From positions 1 through 64,000 of the forward strand of contig NZ_JAMSLR010000001.1 of the NCBI RefSeq assembly GCF_023806485.1: a DNA stretch of 64,000 nucleotides, in the 5' to 3' direction. The position numbers and the translations under genes were made by a program. Positions 27,426 through 36,647 of this stretch are shown piece by piece. Each line of letters opens with the position of its first letter. Position 1 is the first letter of the stretch. The stretch comes from Thermalbibacter longus. GTDB taxonomy: Bacteria; Chloroflexota; Chloroflexia; Thermomicrobiales; Thermomicrobiaceae. The notes beneath the pieces were generated by a model. That model was not told the origin of the DNA and searched no databases. It saw only the letters and a list, made by a program, of their open reading frames with translations.

Positions 27426-30212
27426 ATGATGAAGGCCTGGTGGAAGCGACTGGGCCCAGAGGCCGGCTGGTCCAGCTTCTGGCTGGTGGTGATCGTCGTC
27501 ATGGCGGCAACCTGGTCCACCCTCCGGGCGGACTGGGCTGATGGGCTCGACATCTTACCAGGGATTGCCGCTACCGGACTCTTTGTCGGGCTCGTGCTGT
27601 CGGAATGGCGGCGCTTGCCCATCTGGCTATCGCACTTTGCGATGGTGCTCGCTGGGATCGTGGTTATCCTGTGGCGGATGAGCCGGCAACTCAGCGACGA
27701 CCTGGGTGGCTGGAGCGATAAGCTGTTGTTCCTCTGGACTCGCTGGGTGCAGTGGTTCTCGGCGATCCGCCAGGGGGAGCGCGCTGAGGACCTCTACCTC
27801 TTCATCCTATTGATGGCCGCGATTCACTACCTGATCGCCTACTGCGCGACGTGGCTGGTGCTGCGGCGACGGCATCCGTGGTTGAGCGTGTTGCTGCCTG
27901 GGATCGTCCTGCTGACGAACCTGGGCTACTCCCGCAAGGTATCGATCGCCTACCTGCTCCTCTACCTGTTCGCCGCCATGGTGCTGGTGGGCAGGGTGAA
28001 CCTGGCGGCGCGCGAGTGGTCATGGCGGCGCCTGGGGGTGCCCTACTCCGGAGCGATTGCCTGGCAGGCGATGTGGGTGCTCACCTACCTGGCGATCGCG
28101 GTGATGATCGGCGGATGGTTGGTGCCGTTGACCCTCCACAGCGAGCGCGTCGCCGCGGCCTGGCGGCAGGTAGATCAGCCGTGGGAGCGCGCGCGCGACA
28201 CACTCGCCCAGTGGTTCCCATCGGTGCGAGGGCCGGGCGGACGCGCGGTGGGCGGCTTCGCCAGCTTCGGCAGCTCCTTCCAGCTCGGTGGCCCGCTCAG
28301 GCTCAGTGACGAGCCGGTCCTGCTAGTGACCGGAGAGAGCGCGCCCTACCTCGTCGCCCACCGGTACAACATCTTCACGGGGCAGGGTTGGCAGACGGAC
28401 CTGGACCCTGCCAACCAGAGCAATCCCTCATCGCCCGCCCAGAGCCCAGGCCTCGTGGATGGACCACTGGTGGAGCTGCGCGCCGACGAGCCACTGCCGG
28501 CCGTGGCCTGGGCATCGGAATCGCGAGTGGAGCAGCGGTTCGCCGTGGAAGTTATCCAGCCGCGCAGCGCTGTGATCTTCACCACCGGCCAGCCGGTGTC
28601 GGTAAGCCGGCCGGTGCGGGTTCAGATGAGCTGGTTCGATAGTAACGGCACGATGATCGATGTCCAGCGGGTCGAACTCGATGCCGCTCCCCCTGAGCTG
28701 CGGCCGCTGATCGAGCTGCTGAAGAAGGCGGATTTCACCCCGCCGCAACCGACACCGACGCCGGTGCCGGAATCGACCGGGCCAACGCCGGAACCCACCC
28801 CGCAAGACTCCCAGCAGGCGACGCCCTCTCCGGGGGCGGAGCCCTCCCCAGCTTCCGCGGAAGAGCAGCCGGAGTACGGGTCTCCTCCCGAGTTGCCGCA
28901 GATTCAGGCGCTGCTCCGCCAGCTCCGGCAGCGGGGTATCGAGGCGTCCTACTACATCGACAAACAAGGTGGCTACCGGGTCACCTACCTGTGGTACAGC
29001 GGACCGCTGCCAGTCTATGACGATATCGAGGCGCTCTTCGCCCAGGATGCCGTGCGCCAGGGCTTCCGATACGAGGTGACCTCCAGCGTCAGCGTGGCGA
29101 CGCCGGACCAGCTCCGCCAAGCCGCTGAGCGGGCGATGCAGCTCGTACCGGCAGACGGCGACCCGTTCATGGCCTGGCAAGAGGTGACGGCAACCGACTA
29201 CGGGTTCTATCCGGAACCGATCTACGCGCGTTACACGCAGCTTCCTCCCGTCGTCTCTGCCCGCACGGTCGAGCTCGCTCACTCGCTCGCTTCCGGCAAG
29301 ACCAACGCGTACGACGTGGCGGAGGCGATCGAGAGCTACCTGCGCACGCACATCACCTACAACGAGAACGTCGCGCAACCGCGCGTTCCCGACGTGGTCG
29401 ACTACATCCTCTTCGAGCGCCCTGAAGGCTATTGCACGTACTATGCGACCACGATGGTGGTCCTGCTACGGATTCTCGGGATCCCGAGCCGGATGGTGGT
29501 GGGCTACTACCCGGCGGATTACGATCAGCAGGCCGGCGGCTACCTCTACCGTGATCGCAACGCGCACGCCTGGGTCGAGGTCTACTTTCCCGGTTACGGC
29601 TGGATTCCCTTCGAGCCGACCGCGGCGCGTTCGCCGATCCAGCGCGGGATCGTGCCGGGCGTTGAGGGGCTCAGCGGCTCCACCGAGCCCGGCAGCCTGC
29701 AGCCACCCTTCCCGACCGATGGTCGCCAGTTTGGCTTCCCTGAGGACTTCATGCCGCCCGAAGGGAGCGGCGGAGTAGGCGCGTTAGGAGCGACCCCGGA
29801 GCAGGCTACGCCACGCTGGATGATTGCCCTGCGTGGCCTCGTCCTCGTGCTCGCGCTGGCGGTCACGGCTGCGCTGGTCGCCTGGTTCTGGGGCACGAGA
29901 GGGTTGTCACCAGTCGGCCAGCTTATGCTCAAAGTGCAGCGGGCGTCTCGCCTCGCTGGGCTCCCGCACGAGCCGACGATGACGCCGTACGAACTCGCGT
30001 CCGTCGTCGGCCGGGCGTTTCCGGGTACGCGCCATTACGCATGGCTGCTCGCTGACCTGTACACGCGCGAGCGGTACGGCGGGCGCGCACCGACACCCGA
30101 GGAGGTGGAACAAGCCCGGCGGGCCTGGCGGCAGCTTCGTGGGCGCTTCGTGCGCCAGTTCCTCCGCGCGCGCTTGCGGGTCGGGCCGCCGGAGGTCGCA
30201 TCGGCACAGTGA
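27426..30212 (+). CDS. TgpA-type membrane transglutaminase-like protein
   Basis: A 928-residue membrane protein with several N-terminal transmembrane helices (about 15-235). A long Pro/Thr-rich segment (about 435-475) is followed by a transglutaminase-like domain and a last membrane helix (ALRGLVLVLALAVTAALVAW, about 800-820) with a DUF4129-like tail. The catalytic triad candidates are Cys in PEGYCTYYATTM, His in DRNAHAWVEVYF, and the acidic site GWIPFEPTA, where Glu replaces the more usual Asp. Family members are linked to peptide or wall-associated cross-linking or hydrolysis; the substrate is unknown. It follows DUF58 by 38 nt. Confidence 0.9.
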   Translation: MMKAWWKRLGPEAGWSSFWLVVIVVMAATWSTLRADWADGLDILPGIAATGLFVGLVLSEWRRLPIWLSHFAMVLAGIVVILWRMSRQLSDDLGGWSDKLLFLWTRWVQWFSAIRQGERAEDLYLFILLMAAIHYLIAYCATWLVLRRRHPWLSVLLPGIVLLTNLGYSRKVSIAYLLLYLFAAMVLVGRVNLAAREWSWRRLGVPYSGAIAWQAMWVLTYLAIAVMIGGWLVPLTLHSERVAAAWRQVDQPWERARDTLAQWFPSVRGPGGRAVGGFASFGSSFQLGGPLRLSDEPVLLVTGESAPYLVAHRYNIFTGQGWQTDLDPANQSNPSSPAQSPGLVDGPLVELRADEPLPAVAWASESRVEQRFAVEVIQPRSAVIFTTGQPVSVSRPVRVQMSWFDSNGTMIDVQRVELDAAPPELRPLIELLKKADFTPPQPTPTPVPESTGPTPEPTPQDSQQATPSPGAEPSPASAEEQPEYGSPPELPQIQALLRQLRQRGIEASYYIDKQGGYRVTYLWYSGPLPVYDDIEALFAQDAVRQGFRYEVTSSVSVATPDQLRQAAERAMQLVPADGDPFMAWQEVTATDYGFYPEPIYARYTQLPPVVSARTVELAHSLASGKTNAYDVAEAIESYLRTHITYNENVAQPRVPDVVDYILFERPEGYCTYYATTMVVLLRILGIPSRMVVGYYPADYDQQAGGYLYRDRNAHAWVEVYFPGYGWIPFEPTAARSPIQRGIVPGVEGLSGSTEPGSLQPPFPTDGRQFGFPEDFMPPEGSGGVGALGATPEQATPRWMIALRGLVLVLALAVTAALVAWFWGTRGLSPVGQLMLKVQRASRLAGLPHEPTMTPYELASVVGRAFPGTRHYAWLLADLYTRERYGGRAPTPEEVEQARRAWRQLRGRFVRQFLRARLRVGPPEVASAQ

Positions 30213-30226
30213 GGGCCGCGCATCCG

Positions 30227-31174
30227 ATGGGTAGCGTCTACGTCGTCGGCAGCGTGAATACCGACCTGGTCGTGAGGACGCCCCGGTTCCCGGTGGCAGG
30301 CGAGACCGTGGTGGGCGAGGCGTTCGCGACGTATGGCGGAGGCAAAGGAGCGAACCAGGCGATCGCCGCTGCGCGGATGGGCGCGCGCGTCGGGCTGGTC
30401 GGGGCCGTCGGAGACGACCCGTATAGCGAGCAGCGCCTGGCCGATCTCGTGGGTGACCAGGTGGACATAGCGACCGTCGCTCGTCGTCCCAGGGTCGCAG
30501 GTGGTGTCGCGCTGATCCTCGTCACGCAGTCAGGGGAGAATGCGATCACGATCGTCCCTGGAGCGAACGGAACCGTGACGTCCGATGAGGTAGAGGCGGC
30601 TCTGCGCGGTCGTCTCGGGCCGGGAGACGTTGTCTGCGCTCAGCTCGAGGTACCGACGCCCGCCGTCCATGCCGCGATGCAAATCGGCCGGGAGGCGAAG
30701 GCGACGACAGTCCTCAACGCGGCGCCGTACAGGCCCGATGCGCGGGAGATGCTCGATCTGGTGGACGTCCTGGTGGTCAACGATCTGGAAGCTCGCCAGC
30801 TCGTCGGGGTAGAGAGCGAAGACATATCGGCGATGCAGGTTGTGGAGCGCCTGCAGCGGCTGGGCACGCGCAACGTGATCGTGACTCGCGGCTCGCATGG
30901 CGCGCTGTTCGCTCTGCGCGAGGCGCGCTTCGGGGTGCCGGCGCCAGAAGTGCAGGTCGTCGATACGACCGCCGCCGGTGATGCCTTCATCGGCGCGCTG
31001 GTGGCGTTGCTAGCCGAAGGACGAGACTGGGAAGTTCTCGCTCCCAGGGCCGTGTGGGCCGGTGCGCTGGCGGTCCAGCGCGCTGGCGCCCAGCCTTCGC
31101 TGCCGCGCCGGGTCGAGGTCGAGGAGGCCGTGCGCAAGGTGCCCTTGACGGTTCTACCGGCCGCAGCGTTCTAA
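30227..31174 (+). CDS. rbsK: Ribokinase (PfkB family)
   Basis: A 315-residue sugar kinase with N-terminal VYVVGSVNTDLVVRTPRFPV, the ribose-binding GGGKGANQAIAAARMGA (38-54) and the C-terminal PfkB signature VDTTAAGDAFIGAL with catalytic Asp. This pattern is typical of ribokinase, which phosphorylates D-ribose. ATG 30227 gives the family N-terminus; GTG 30209, overlapping the previous stop as GTGA, is an alternative adding six residues. It follows the transglutaminase gene without a gap although the functions look unrelated. No ribose transporter is nearby. Confidence 0.82.
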   Translation: MGSVYVVGSVNTDLVVRTPRFPVAGETVVGEAFATYGGGKGANQAIAAARMGARVGLVGAVGDDPYSEQRLADLVGDQVDIATVARRPRVAGGVALILVTQSGENAITIVPGANGTVTSDEVEAALRGRLGPGDVVCAQLEVPTPAVHAAMQIGREAKATTVLNAAPYRPDAREMLDLVDVLVVNDLEARQLVGVESEDISAMQVVERLQRLGTRNVIVTRGSHGALFALREARFGVPAPEVQVVDTTAAGDAFIGALVALLAEGRDWEVLAPRAVWAGALAVQRAGAQPSLPRRVEVEEAVRKVPLTVLPAAAF

Positions 31175-31205
31175 CGAGCCCCTCGCGTAGCCGGAGTACA
31201 GATGA

Positions 31206-31236
31206 TGCCCGCCCCCGGTAGAGCCAGGGGCGGGCA
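31206..31236. terminator. Hairpin between convergent ribokinase and hppA
   Basis: TGCCCGCCCC (31206-31215) pairs with GGGGCGGGCA (31227-31236), 10 bp with an 11-nt loop. It sits in the 100-bp gap between genes converging from both sides, as expected of a shared terminator. There is no T-tract. Confidence 0.55.
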
Positions 31237-31274
31237 GTCGATCTGGGTCGACCCGGCTATCGGGCGGCAGGGTG

Positions 31275-33335
31275 CTACCAGTTGAGCGCGGCGACCAGCA
31301 GCAGCGCGACGATGTTCACCACTTTGATCATCGGGTTGATAGCGGGGCCGGCCGTATCCTTGTACGGGTCGCCGACCGTATCGCCGGTCACCGCGGCCTG
31401 GTGCGCGAAGCTGCCCTTGCCGCCGTGTGCCCCGGCCTCGATCGCCTTCTTCGCATTGTCCCATGCCGCACCACCGGTGGTCATCGAGATAGCGACGAAC
31501 AAGCCGGTCGTGATGGAGCCGATCAGCAGGCCACCGACCGCTTCCTTCCCGAGCGTCACGCCGACGACGATCGGTCCCAGCACCGGGAGCAGCGCCGGGA
31601 TCATCATCTCGCGGAGGGCACGGCGGGTGACGATGTCCACCGCGCGGCCGTACTCTGGACGGGCGCGGCCCTCGAGCAAACCGGGGATCTCGCGGAACTG
31701 GCGGCGCACCTCCTGCACCACCGCGCCGCCGGCCTTGCCGACCGCGTCCATCAGCATGCTGGCGAACAGGTACGGGAGGGCAGCGCCGACGAGCAGGCCG
31801 ATCACCACGCGGGGATTGGAGAGCTCGAACTCGACTGCGCCGCTGATCTCCAGGAAGTAGGAGGCGAACAGCACGAGCGCGGCCAGGCCGGCCGAACCGA
31901 TCGCGTAGGCCTTGGTCACCGCCTTGGTCGTGTTGCCCACGGCGTCCAGCGGGTCGGTCACCGCGCGCACGCTATCAGGCAGCTCCGCCATCTCGGCGAT
32001 CCCGCCGGCGTTATCGGTAATCGGCCCGAAGGAGTCGATGGCAACGATCATGCCAGTCATCGAGAGCATGGCCATCGCGGCGACAGCCAGGCCGTAGAGG
32101 CCGGCGAACGGCGCGTCGGGGGAAACCGTGAGGTTGTACGCCGCATAGATAGCCAGGGCGATCAGGACGATCGGGAGCGCCGTAGCGCGCATCGACACAG
32201 CGAGTCCGGAGATGATGTTGGTCGCATGGCCCGTCTCCGAGGCCATCGCGATCTGCTTGACCGGCCCGTACTTCTCCGAGGTGTAGTATTCGGTGAAAAT
32301 GACGATGCCGATGGTCACGATCAAGCCGATGAGCGCGCAGATCCAGAGCTTGGCCGTCGCCGAGAGCGCGAGCGTGATGCCGAACAGCGTGACCGGGGAG
32401 TCGGTGATGACCGGGTTGTCGCCCATCAGCCAGGCTGTCAGGGGCAGGAACAGGATCGCGGCCAGTACCATGCTGGCGACCAGACCCTTGTACAACGCGC
32501 GCATGATCGAGCGGCTGCGGTCGAGCCGGACGAAGAAGGTGCCGACGATCGAGGTGAGGATCGAGGCTGCGCCCAAAACGAGCGGGTAGACGATCGCCGT
32601 CTCGTCGCCCTGGAAGACCAGGCTGCCGAGGAGCATCGCGGCGATAGCGGTCACCGCGTAGGTCTCGAAGAGGTCGGCGGCCATGCCGGCGCAGTCGCCC
32701 ACGTTGTCGCCGACGTTGTCGGCGATGACCGCGGGGTTGCGCGGGTCGTCCTCGGGGATACCGGCCTCGACCTTCCCGACCAGGTCAGCGCCGACGTCCG
32801 CCGCCTTGGTGTAGATGCCACCCCCGATCCGAGCGAAGACGGAGATCAGGCTGCCGCCGAAGCCCAGGCCGACCAGCGCCCCGACGTCGCGCGTCACCGC
32901 GTAGAAGCCACTGACGGCCAGCAGGCCGAGGCCGGCGACGAGGAGCCCGGTCACGGAGCCGCCCCGGAAGGCGACGTTGAGCGCCGACTCCAGGTCACGC
33001 TTGCCCGCCTCGGCCGTACGAACATTCGCCCGGACGGCCACGCTCATCCCGATGAAGCCGGCCAGGGCCGAAGCGATCGCTCCGATGAGAAACCCGACCG
33101 CAGTCGTCAGGTCGAGAAAGAGCCAGAGCAGCAGCGCGATGACGACCGCGACGATGGCGACGAGCGAGTACTGCCGTCGCATATACGCCTCTGCGCCCTC
33201 CTGGATCGCCGAGGCGATTTCCCGCATGCGGTCGTCCCCTGCTGGCAGGGCGAGTACCCAGCGAACCAGCGCGGCGCCGTAGAGGACGGCTGCCACAGCA
33301 GCGACGATCGCGATTGTGAGAGCAGTGCCGATCAT
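31275..33335 (-). CDS. hppA: Proton-pumping membrane pyrophosphatase (K+-independent)
   Basis: A 686-residue protein with about 16 transmembrane segments. Signature motifs are [59 protein letters not shown] and [20 protein letters not shown]. The K+-specificity segment reads [20 protein letters not shown]; Lys after GNTT marks the K+-independent class, whereas K+-dependent pumps have Ala. It couples PPi hydrolysis to proton export. ATG 33335 is preferred because GGAGGAGG lies upstream and the first helix begins at once; an in-frame longer form lacks any such site. Confidence 0.95.
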   Translation of the reverse strand: MIGTALTIAIVAAVAAVLYGAALVRWVLALPAGDDRMREIASAIQEGAEAYMRRQYSLVAIVAVVIALLLWLFLDLTTAVGFLIGAIASALAGFIGMSVAVRANVRTAEAGKRDLESALNVAFRGGSVTGLLVAGLGLLAVSGFYAVTRDVGALVGLGFGGSLISVFARIGGGIYTKAADVGADLVGKVEAGIPEDDPRNPAVIADNVGDNVGDCAGMAADLFETYAVTAIAAMLLGSLVFQGDETAIVYPLVLGAASILTSIVGTFFVRLDRSRSIMRALYKGLVASMVLAAILFLPLTAWLMGDNPVITDSPVTLFGITLALSATAKLWICALIGLIVTIGIVIFTEYYTSEKYGPVKQIAMASETGHATNIISGLAVSMRATALPIVLIALAIYAAYNLTVSPDAPFAGLYGLAVAAMAMLSMTGMIVAIDSFGPITDNAGGIAEMAELPDSVRAVTDPLDAVGNTTKAVTKAYAIGSAGLAALVLFASYFLEISGAVEFELSNPRVVIGLLVGAALPYLFASMLMDAVGKAGGAVVQEVRRQFREIPGLLEGRARPEYGRAVDIVTRRALREMMIPALLPVLGPIVVGVTLGKEAVGGLLIGSITTGLFVAISMTTGGAAWDNAKKAIEAGAHGGKGSFAHQAAVTGDTVGDPYKDTAGPAINPMIKVVNIVALLLVAALNW

Positions 33336-33639
33336 CCCCCGATGTCCTCCTCCAAATCCCTCTCGGTTCAACCGACTCTCGAGTGTTCGAAGACAGCGGT
33401 ACCGCCTAGTGAGAACCGGTGGATTGCAGTTCCCAGCGCTGCCCACGGTCGTCTGGAAGACCAGCTCGCGTGGTGGGCCGGGCGGCGGACGATCCGCCGC
33501 GAGCAACCACTGGGCAAGGAAACGCCGGCCTCGCAGAGCGTGCATGCCGAAGGCCGGGCGCCCGGTCTAGAAGTATGCCTTGGAGCGAGCTCTCTGTCGT
33601 GTGTCCTCTCCCAAGGTCACCGCGATGCGCGAGCGACAC
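33336..33639. other. 304-base intergenic region
   Basis: It lies between hppA and ctaF, both minus strand, so it should hold the ctaF-end terminator and the hppA promoter. A 12-nt palindrome CCGGGCGCCCGG (33554-33565) is a candidate weak terminator. A CATACT hexamer 3' of it on the minus strand is a possible -10, but no matching -35 is convincing. No gene is supported. Confidence 0.5.
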
Positions 33640-33939
33640 TCAAAGCTTGTACAGCGCCAGCATCGCGAGCGTAATGCCGATCGCAACCGTCATGCCCCAT
33701 GCGAACATGCCGCGCAGGAGCGGTGCATCGAACTTGAGGTGCATATAGAACCCGACGACGAGCACGAACTTGGCTGCCGAGAGCACGAGCAGGATCGGCA
33801 CGAGCGCGGCGCCGAAGAACGACTCGAGATAGTACGTGGCGACTTCGATGATCGTCACGATGGCGAGAATGACCGCAATCTTGACGTAGGTTACCGGTCC
33901 TGGATGAGCCCGTTCCACGACTGGCTGTCCCTGCTGCAC
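33640..33939 (-). CDS. ctaF: Cytochrome c oxidase subunit IV
   Basis: A 99-residue protein with three predicted transmembrane helices (IAVILAIVTIIEVATYYLE, VPILLVLSAAKFVLVVGFYM, GMFAWGMTVAIGITLAMLAL). It carries the AAKFVLVVGFYMHLKFD signature of prokaryotic oxidase subunit IV. It is the last gene of ctaC-D-E-F. The subunit is an accessory one, thought to aid assembly of the caa3 complex. Confidence 0.9.
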   Translation of the reverse strand: MQQGQPVVERAHPGPVTYVKIAVILAIVTIIEVATYYLESFFGAALVPILLVLSAAKFVLVVGFYMHLKFDAPLLRGMFAWGMTVAIGITLAMLALYKL

Positions 33940-33983
33940 AGTTCAACTCCTCTCGCTCGCGGCCCGCACGTGCGCCTGTCGGT

Positions 33984-34589
33984 TCAGTACGGGATCAGGT
34001 AGACGAGCGTGAAGATGACGATCCACACGATGTCGACGAAGTGCCAGTAGAGCCCGGCGATCTCGACGCGCTCGGCGTCGGCTGGACTCAACCGGCCGAA
34101 CAGCGACATCAGGATGAGCGTCACCAGCCAGATGATGCCGATACCGACGTGCGTGCCGTGGAAACCGGTCAGCACGAAGAAAGTCGTCCCGAACAGGTTC
34201 TGCTCCAGAGACAGCCCGTGGTGATAGAACTCGGTGAACTCGAAATACTGGCCTCCGAGGAAGAGGGCGCCCAGCGCCGCGGTGGCGCCGAGCCACACGC
34301 GGAACCGGCGCATGTTGCCGTGCTGGATCCCGTGCAGCGCGAGCACCATCGCGAGACTGCTCAGCAACAGAACGGCCGCGCTGACCGAGGTATAGGGAAT
34401 GTTCAGGATCTCCTGAGGATACGGCCCCTCGAGGCTCCGGCCCCGGTAGACCATGTAGACCCAGATCAGCGAGCCGAAGAACATGCAGTCCGAGGCCAGG
34501 AAGGCCCACATCAGCATCTTGTTGTGCGAGATGCCGGTAGTGGTGTGATGCGCTTGCGGTGCGTGGCCGACTGCCGTGCCGTCGCTCAA
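33984..34589 (-). CDS. ctaE: Cytochrome c oxidase subunit III
   Basis: A 201-residue protein with five predicted transmembrane helices, the short form typical of caa3 oxidases. It has the subunit III signature TTFFVLTGFHGTHVGIGIIW and ends with GLYWHFVDIVWIVIFTLVYL. Subunit III stabilises the catalytic core. It lies 71 nt after ctaD and 44 nt before ctaF. Confidence 0.94.
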   Translation of the reverse strand: MSDGTAVGHAPQAHHTTTGISHNKMLMWAFLASDCMFFGSLIWVYMVYRGRSLEGPYPQEILNIPYTSVSAAVLLLSSLAMVLALHGIQHGNMRRFRVWLGATAALGALFLGGQYFEFTEFYHHGLSLEQNLFGTTFFVLTGFHGTHVGIGIIWLVTLILMSLFGRLSPADAERVEIAGLYWHFVDIVWIVIFTLVYLIPY

Positions 34590-34660
34590 CGTTCCTGCTC
34601 CTCCCTACCTACGACTTCGGGGTCCCCAGGCTGCTAGCCAGCGAAACGTTCCTCGGATTC

Positions 34661-36610
34661 CTATGCGTGTGACTCCTCATGGATCGGCTCGAACGTCCAG
34701 CCCAGCAGGCTCACGACCACCATCGCGATGCCGAGCCCAACGATGGGGAAGCCGAGAGATGCGAGCGACTCAGTTGCGTGCACCACCATGCCCGCGCCCA
34801 TGAGCGTGAGCCCGGCCGCTGTCGTGAGCGGGAACCACGAGGGCGGTGGGAGGTGGATGTGCGCGGACTGACCGTGACCAGCGCTCGAGCCGTGCCCTGC
34901 TTCGTCGCCAGAGCCAGCGTTGTGCGGATTGTGCGGGTTGTGCCCTGACTCCGCGCCGTGCCGTTCCGGAGCTGGCCCGACGACTTCTTCGGCGCCGTAC
35001 TTCTCGATCCAGAACGCATCGCGCCCGCGTACCACCGGCACCACATCGAAGTTATGGGCCGGCGGTGGCGAGGGGATCGCCCATTCGAGAGTGCGGCCGT
35101 CCCAGGGGTCGGCTGGCGCGTCAGCCGGCTTCCGCAGCGTCGTCAGCATGTTCACGAAGAGCAAGAGCGTGGAAGCCCCGAGCAGGTAGGCGCCGATCGA
35201 TGCGACGAGGTTCCACAGATCCCAGCCCATATCCGCGCTGTAGGTGAAGACCCGGCGCGGCATGCCGTCGACCCCGAGGAAGTGCATCGGGAAGAAGGTG
35301 AGGTTGAAGCCGATGAGCGTGAGCCAGAAGTGCAGCTTGCCCAGCCGCTCGTCCAGCATTCGTCCGAACATCTTGGGGAACCAGTAGTAGATGGCGGCCA
35401 TGATCGCCAGCAGCGACCCGCCGAACAGCACGTAGTGGAAGTGCGCCACCACGAAGTAGGAGTCCGTCTGCCAGTAGTCTACGGGCACGCTGGCGTGCAT
35501 GACACCCGAGATGCCGCCGATCGTGAACATGGCGATGAAGGAGGCGGCGAAGAGGAGCGCCGTCTTCATCTCGATAGCGCCGCCCCAGAGCGTGCCGAGC
35601 CAGTTGAAGATCTTCACCCCGGTGGGGATCGCAATCAGCATGGTCGTGGTTGCGAAGACGGCATTCGGCACTGGCCCTAGACCGACGGCAAACATATGGT
35701 GCGCCCACACGCCGAAGGAGAGGAAGGCGATGACGATGCCGGCGAACACGACGAAGGTATAGCCGAAGAGTGGCTTGCGCGAGAAGGTCGGGAGGATCTC
35801 GGAGATCATACCCATCGGGGGTAGGATCAGGATGTAGACCTCCGGGTGACCGAAGATCCAGAACAGGTGCTGCCAGATCACAGGGTCACCACCGGCAGCC
35901 GGGTTGAAGAAGTTCGTCCCGAAGTAGCGGTCGAACATGATCATGACCAAGCCGACGGTCAGCGAGGGGAAGGCGAGCAGGATAAGAACGGCGGTGACGA
36001 GCGTCATCCAGACGAACACGGGCATGCGCATCAGGCTCATACCTGGCGCCCGCATGTTGACGATGGTCACGAAGAAGTTGAGCGCCGAGGCCAGGGTAGC
36101 GACGCCGAGCACCTGGAGGCCCATGACCCAGAAGTCGATGTTCAGCCCGGGCGAATAGAGGCGGCTACTGGTCAAGTTCGCGTAGCCGAACCAGCCACCG
36201 TCTGGCGCCGCGCCGAACAGGAAGCTGCTGAGCAGCAGCAGGCTACCGAACAGGAAGGCCCAGTAGCTGAACGCGTTCAGCCGCGGGAAGGCCACGTCGC
36301 GGGCGCCGATCATGAGCGGGACGAAGAAGTTGAAGAAGGCAGCGTTGAGTGGCATCACGACCAGGAAGATCATGATCGTGCCGTGCATCGTGAAGACTTC
36401 GTTGTAAGTCTGTGGCCCCAGGAAGGTGTTGTCCGGCACGATCAACTGCGTGCGGATGAGTAGTGCCAGCAAGCCGCCGATCAACAGGAAGGCGAGCGAC
36501 GACCAGAAGTAGAGGATGCCGATCTTCTTGTGGTCGACGGTCGTCAGCCACTCGACGAGCGCCGAGCGCTCGTAGCGTGCTCGTTCCAGCTTGAGTGCGG
36601 ACTCGACCAT
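34661..36610 (-). CDS. ctaD: Cytochrome c oxidase subunit I with His-rich C-terminal extension
   Basis: A 649-residue haem-copper oxidase subunit. It has twelve core helices with haem/copper ligands in FTMHGTIMIFL, FGHPEVYILILPP (CuB His and its cross-linked Tyr), WAHHMFAVG and HFHYVLFGGS. The core ends near residue 500. An extension follows: a linker to about 546, a His/Gly/Asn-rich stretch (547-587, eight His) and two further membrane helices (about 595-645, TTAAGLTLMGAGMVVH and FPIVGLGIAMVVVSLLGW). It reduces O2 to water and pumps protons. It begins 37 nt after ctaC. Confidence 0.95.
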   Translation of the reverse strand: MVESALKLERARYERSALVEWLTTVDHKKIGILYFWSSLAFLLIGGLLALLIRTQLIVPDNTFLGPQTYNEVFTMHGTIMIFLVVMPLNAAFFNFFVPLMIGARDVAFPRLNAFSYWAFLFGSLLLLSSFLFGAAPDGGWFGYANLTSSRLYSPGLNIDFWVMGLQVLGVATLASALNFFVTIVNMRAPGMSLMRMPVFVWMTLVTAVLILLAFPSLTVGLVMIMFDRYFGTNFFNPAAGGDPVIWQHLFWIFGHPEVYILILPPMGMISEILPTFSRKPLFGYTFVVFAGIVIAFLSFGVWAHHMFAVGLGPVPNAVFATTTMLIAIPTGVKIFNWLGTLWGGAIEMKTALLFAASFIAMFTIGGISGVMHASVPVDYWQTDSYFVVAHFHYVLFGGSLLAIMAAIYYWFPKMFGRMLDERLGKLHFWLTLIGFNLTFFPMHFLGVDGMPRRVFTYSADMGWDLWNLVASIGAYLLGASTLLLFVNMLTTLRKPADAPADPWDGRTLEWAIPSPPPAHNFDVVPVVRGRDAFWIEKYGAEEVVGPAPERHGAESGHNPHNPHNAGSGDEAGHGSSAGHGQSAHIHLPPPSWFPLTTAAGLTLMGAGMVVHATESLASLGFPIVGLGIAMVVVSLLGWTFEPIHEESHA

Positions 36611-36647
36611 CTGCTCGAACTCCTCTAGCTCAGTATCGGCGTGCGGG

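Noticed and set aside
31272-33674. 800-codon open frame antisense to hppA
   Set aside because: It is the mirror of a high-GC gene with strong third-position bias. Its translation is His/Asp/Arg/Gln-rich, has no domain, and hppA on the other strand is certain.
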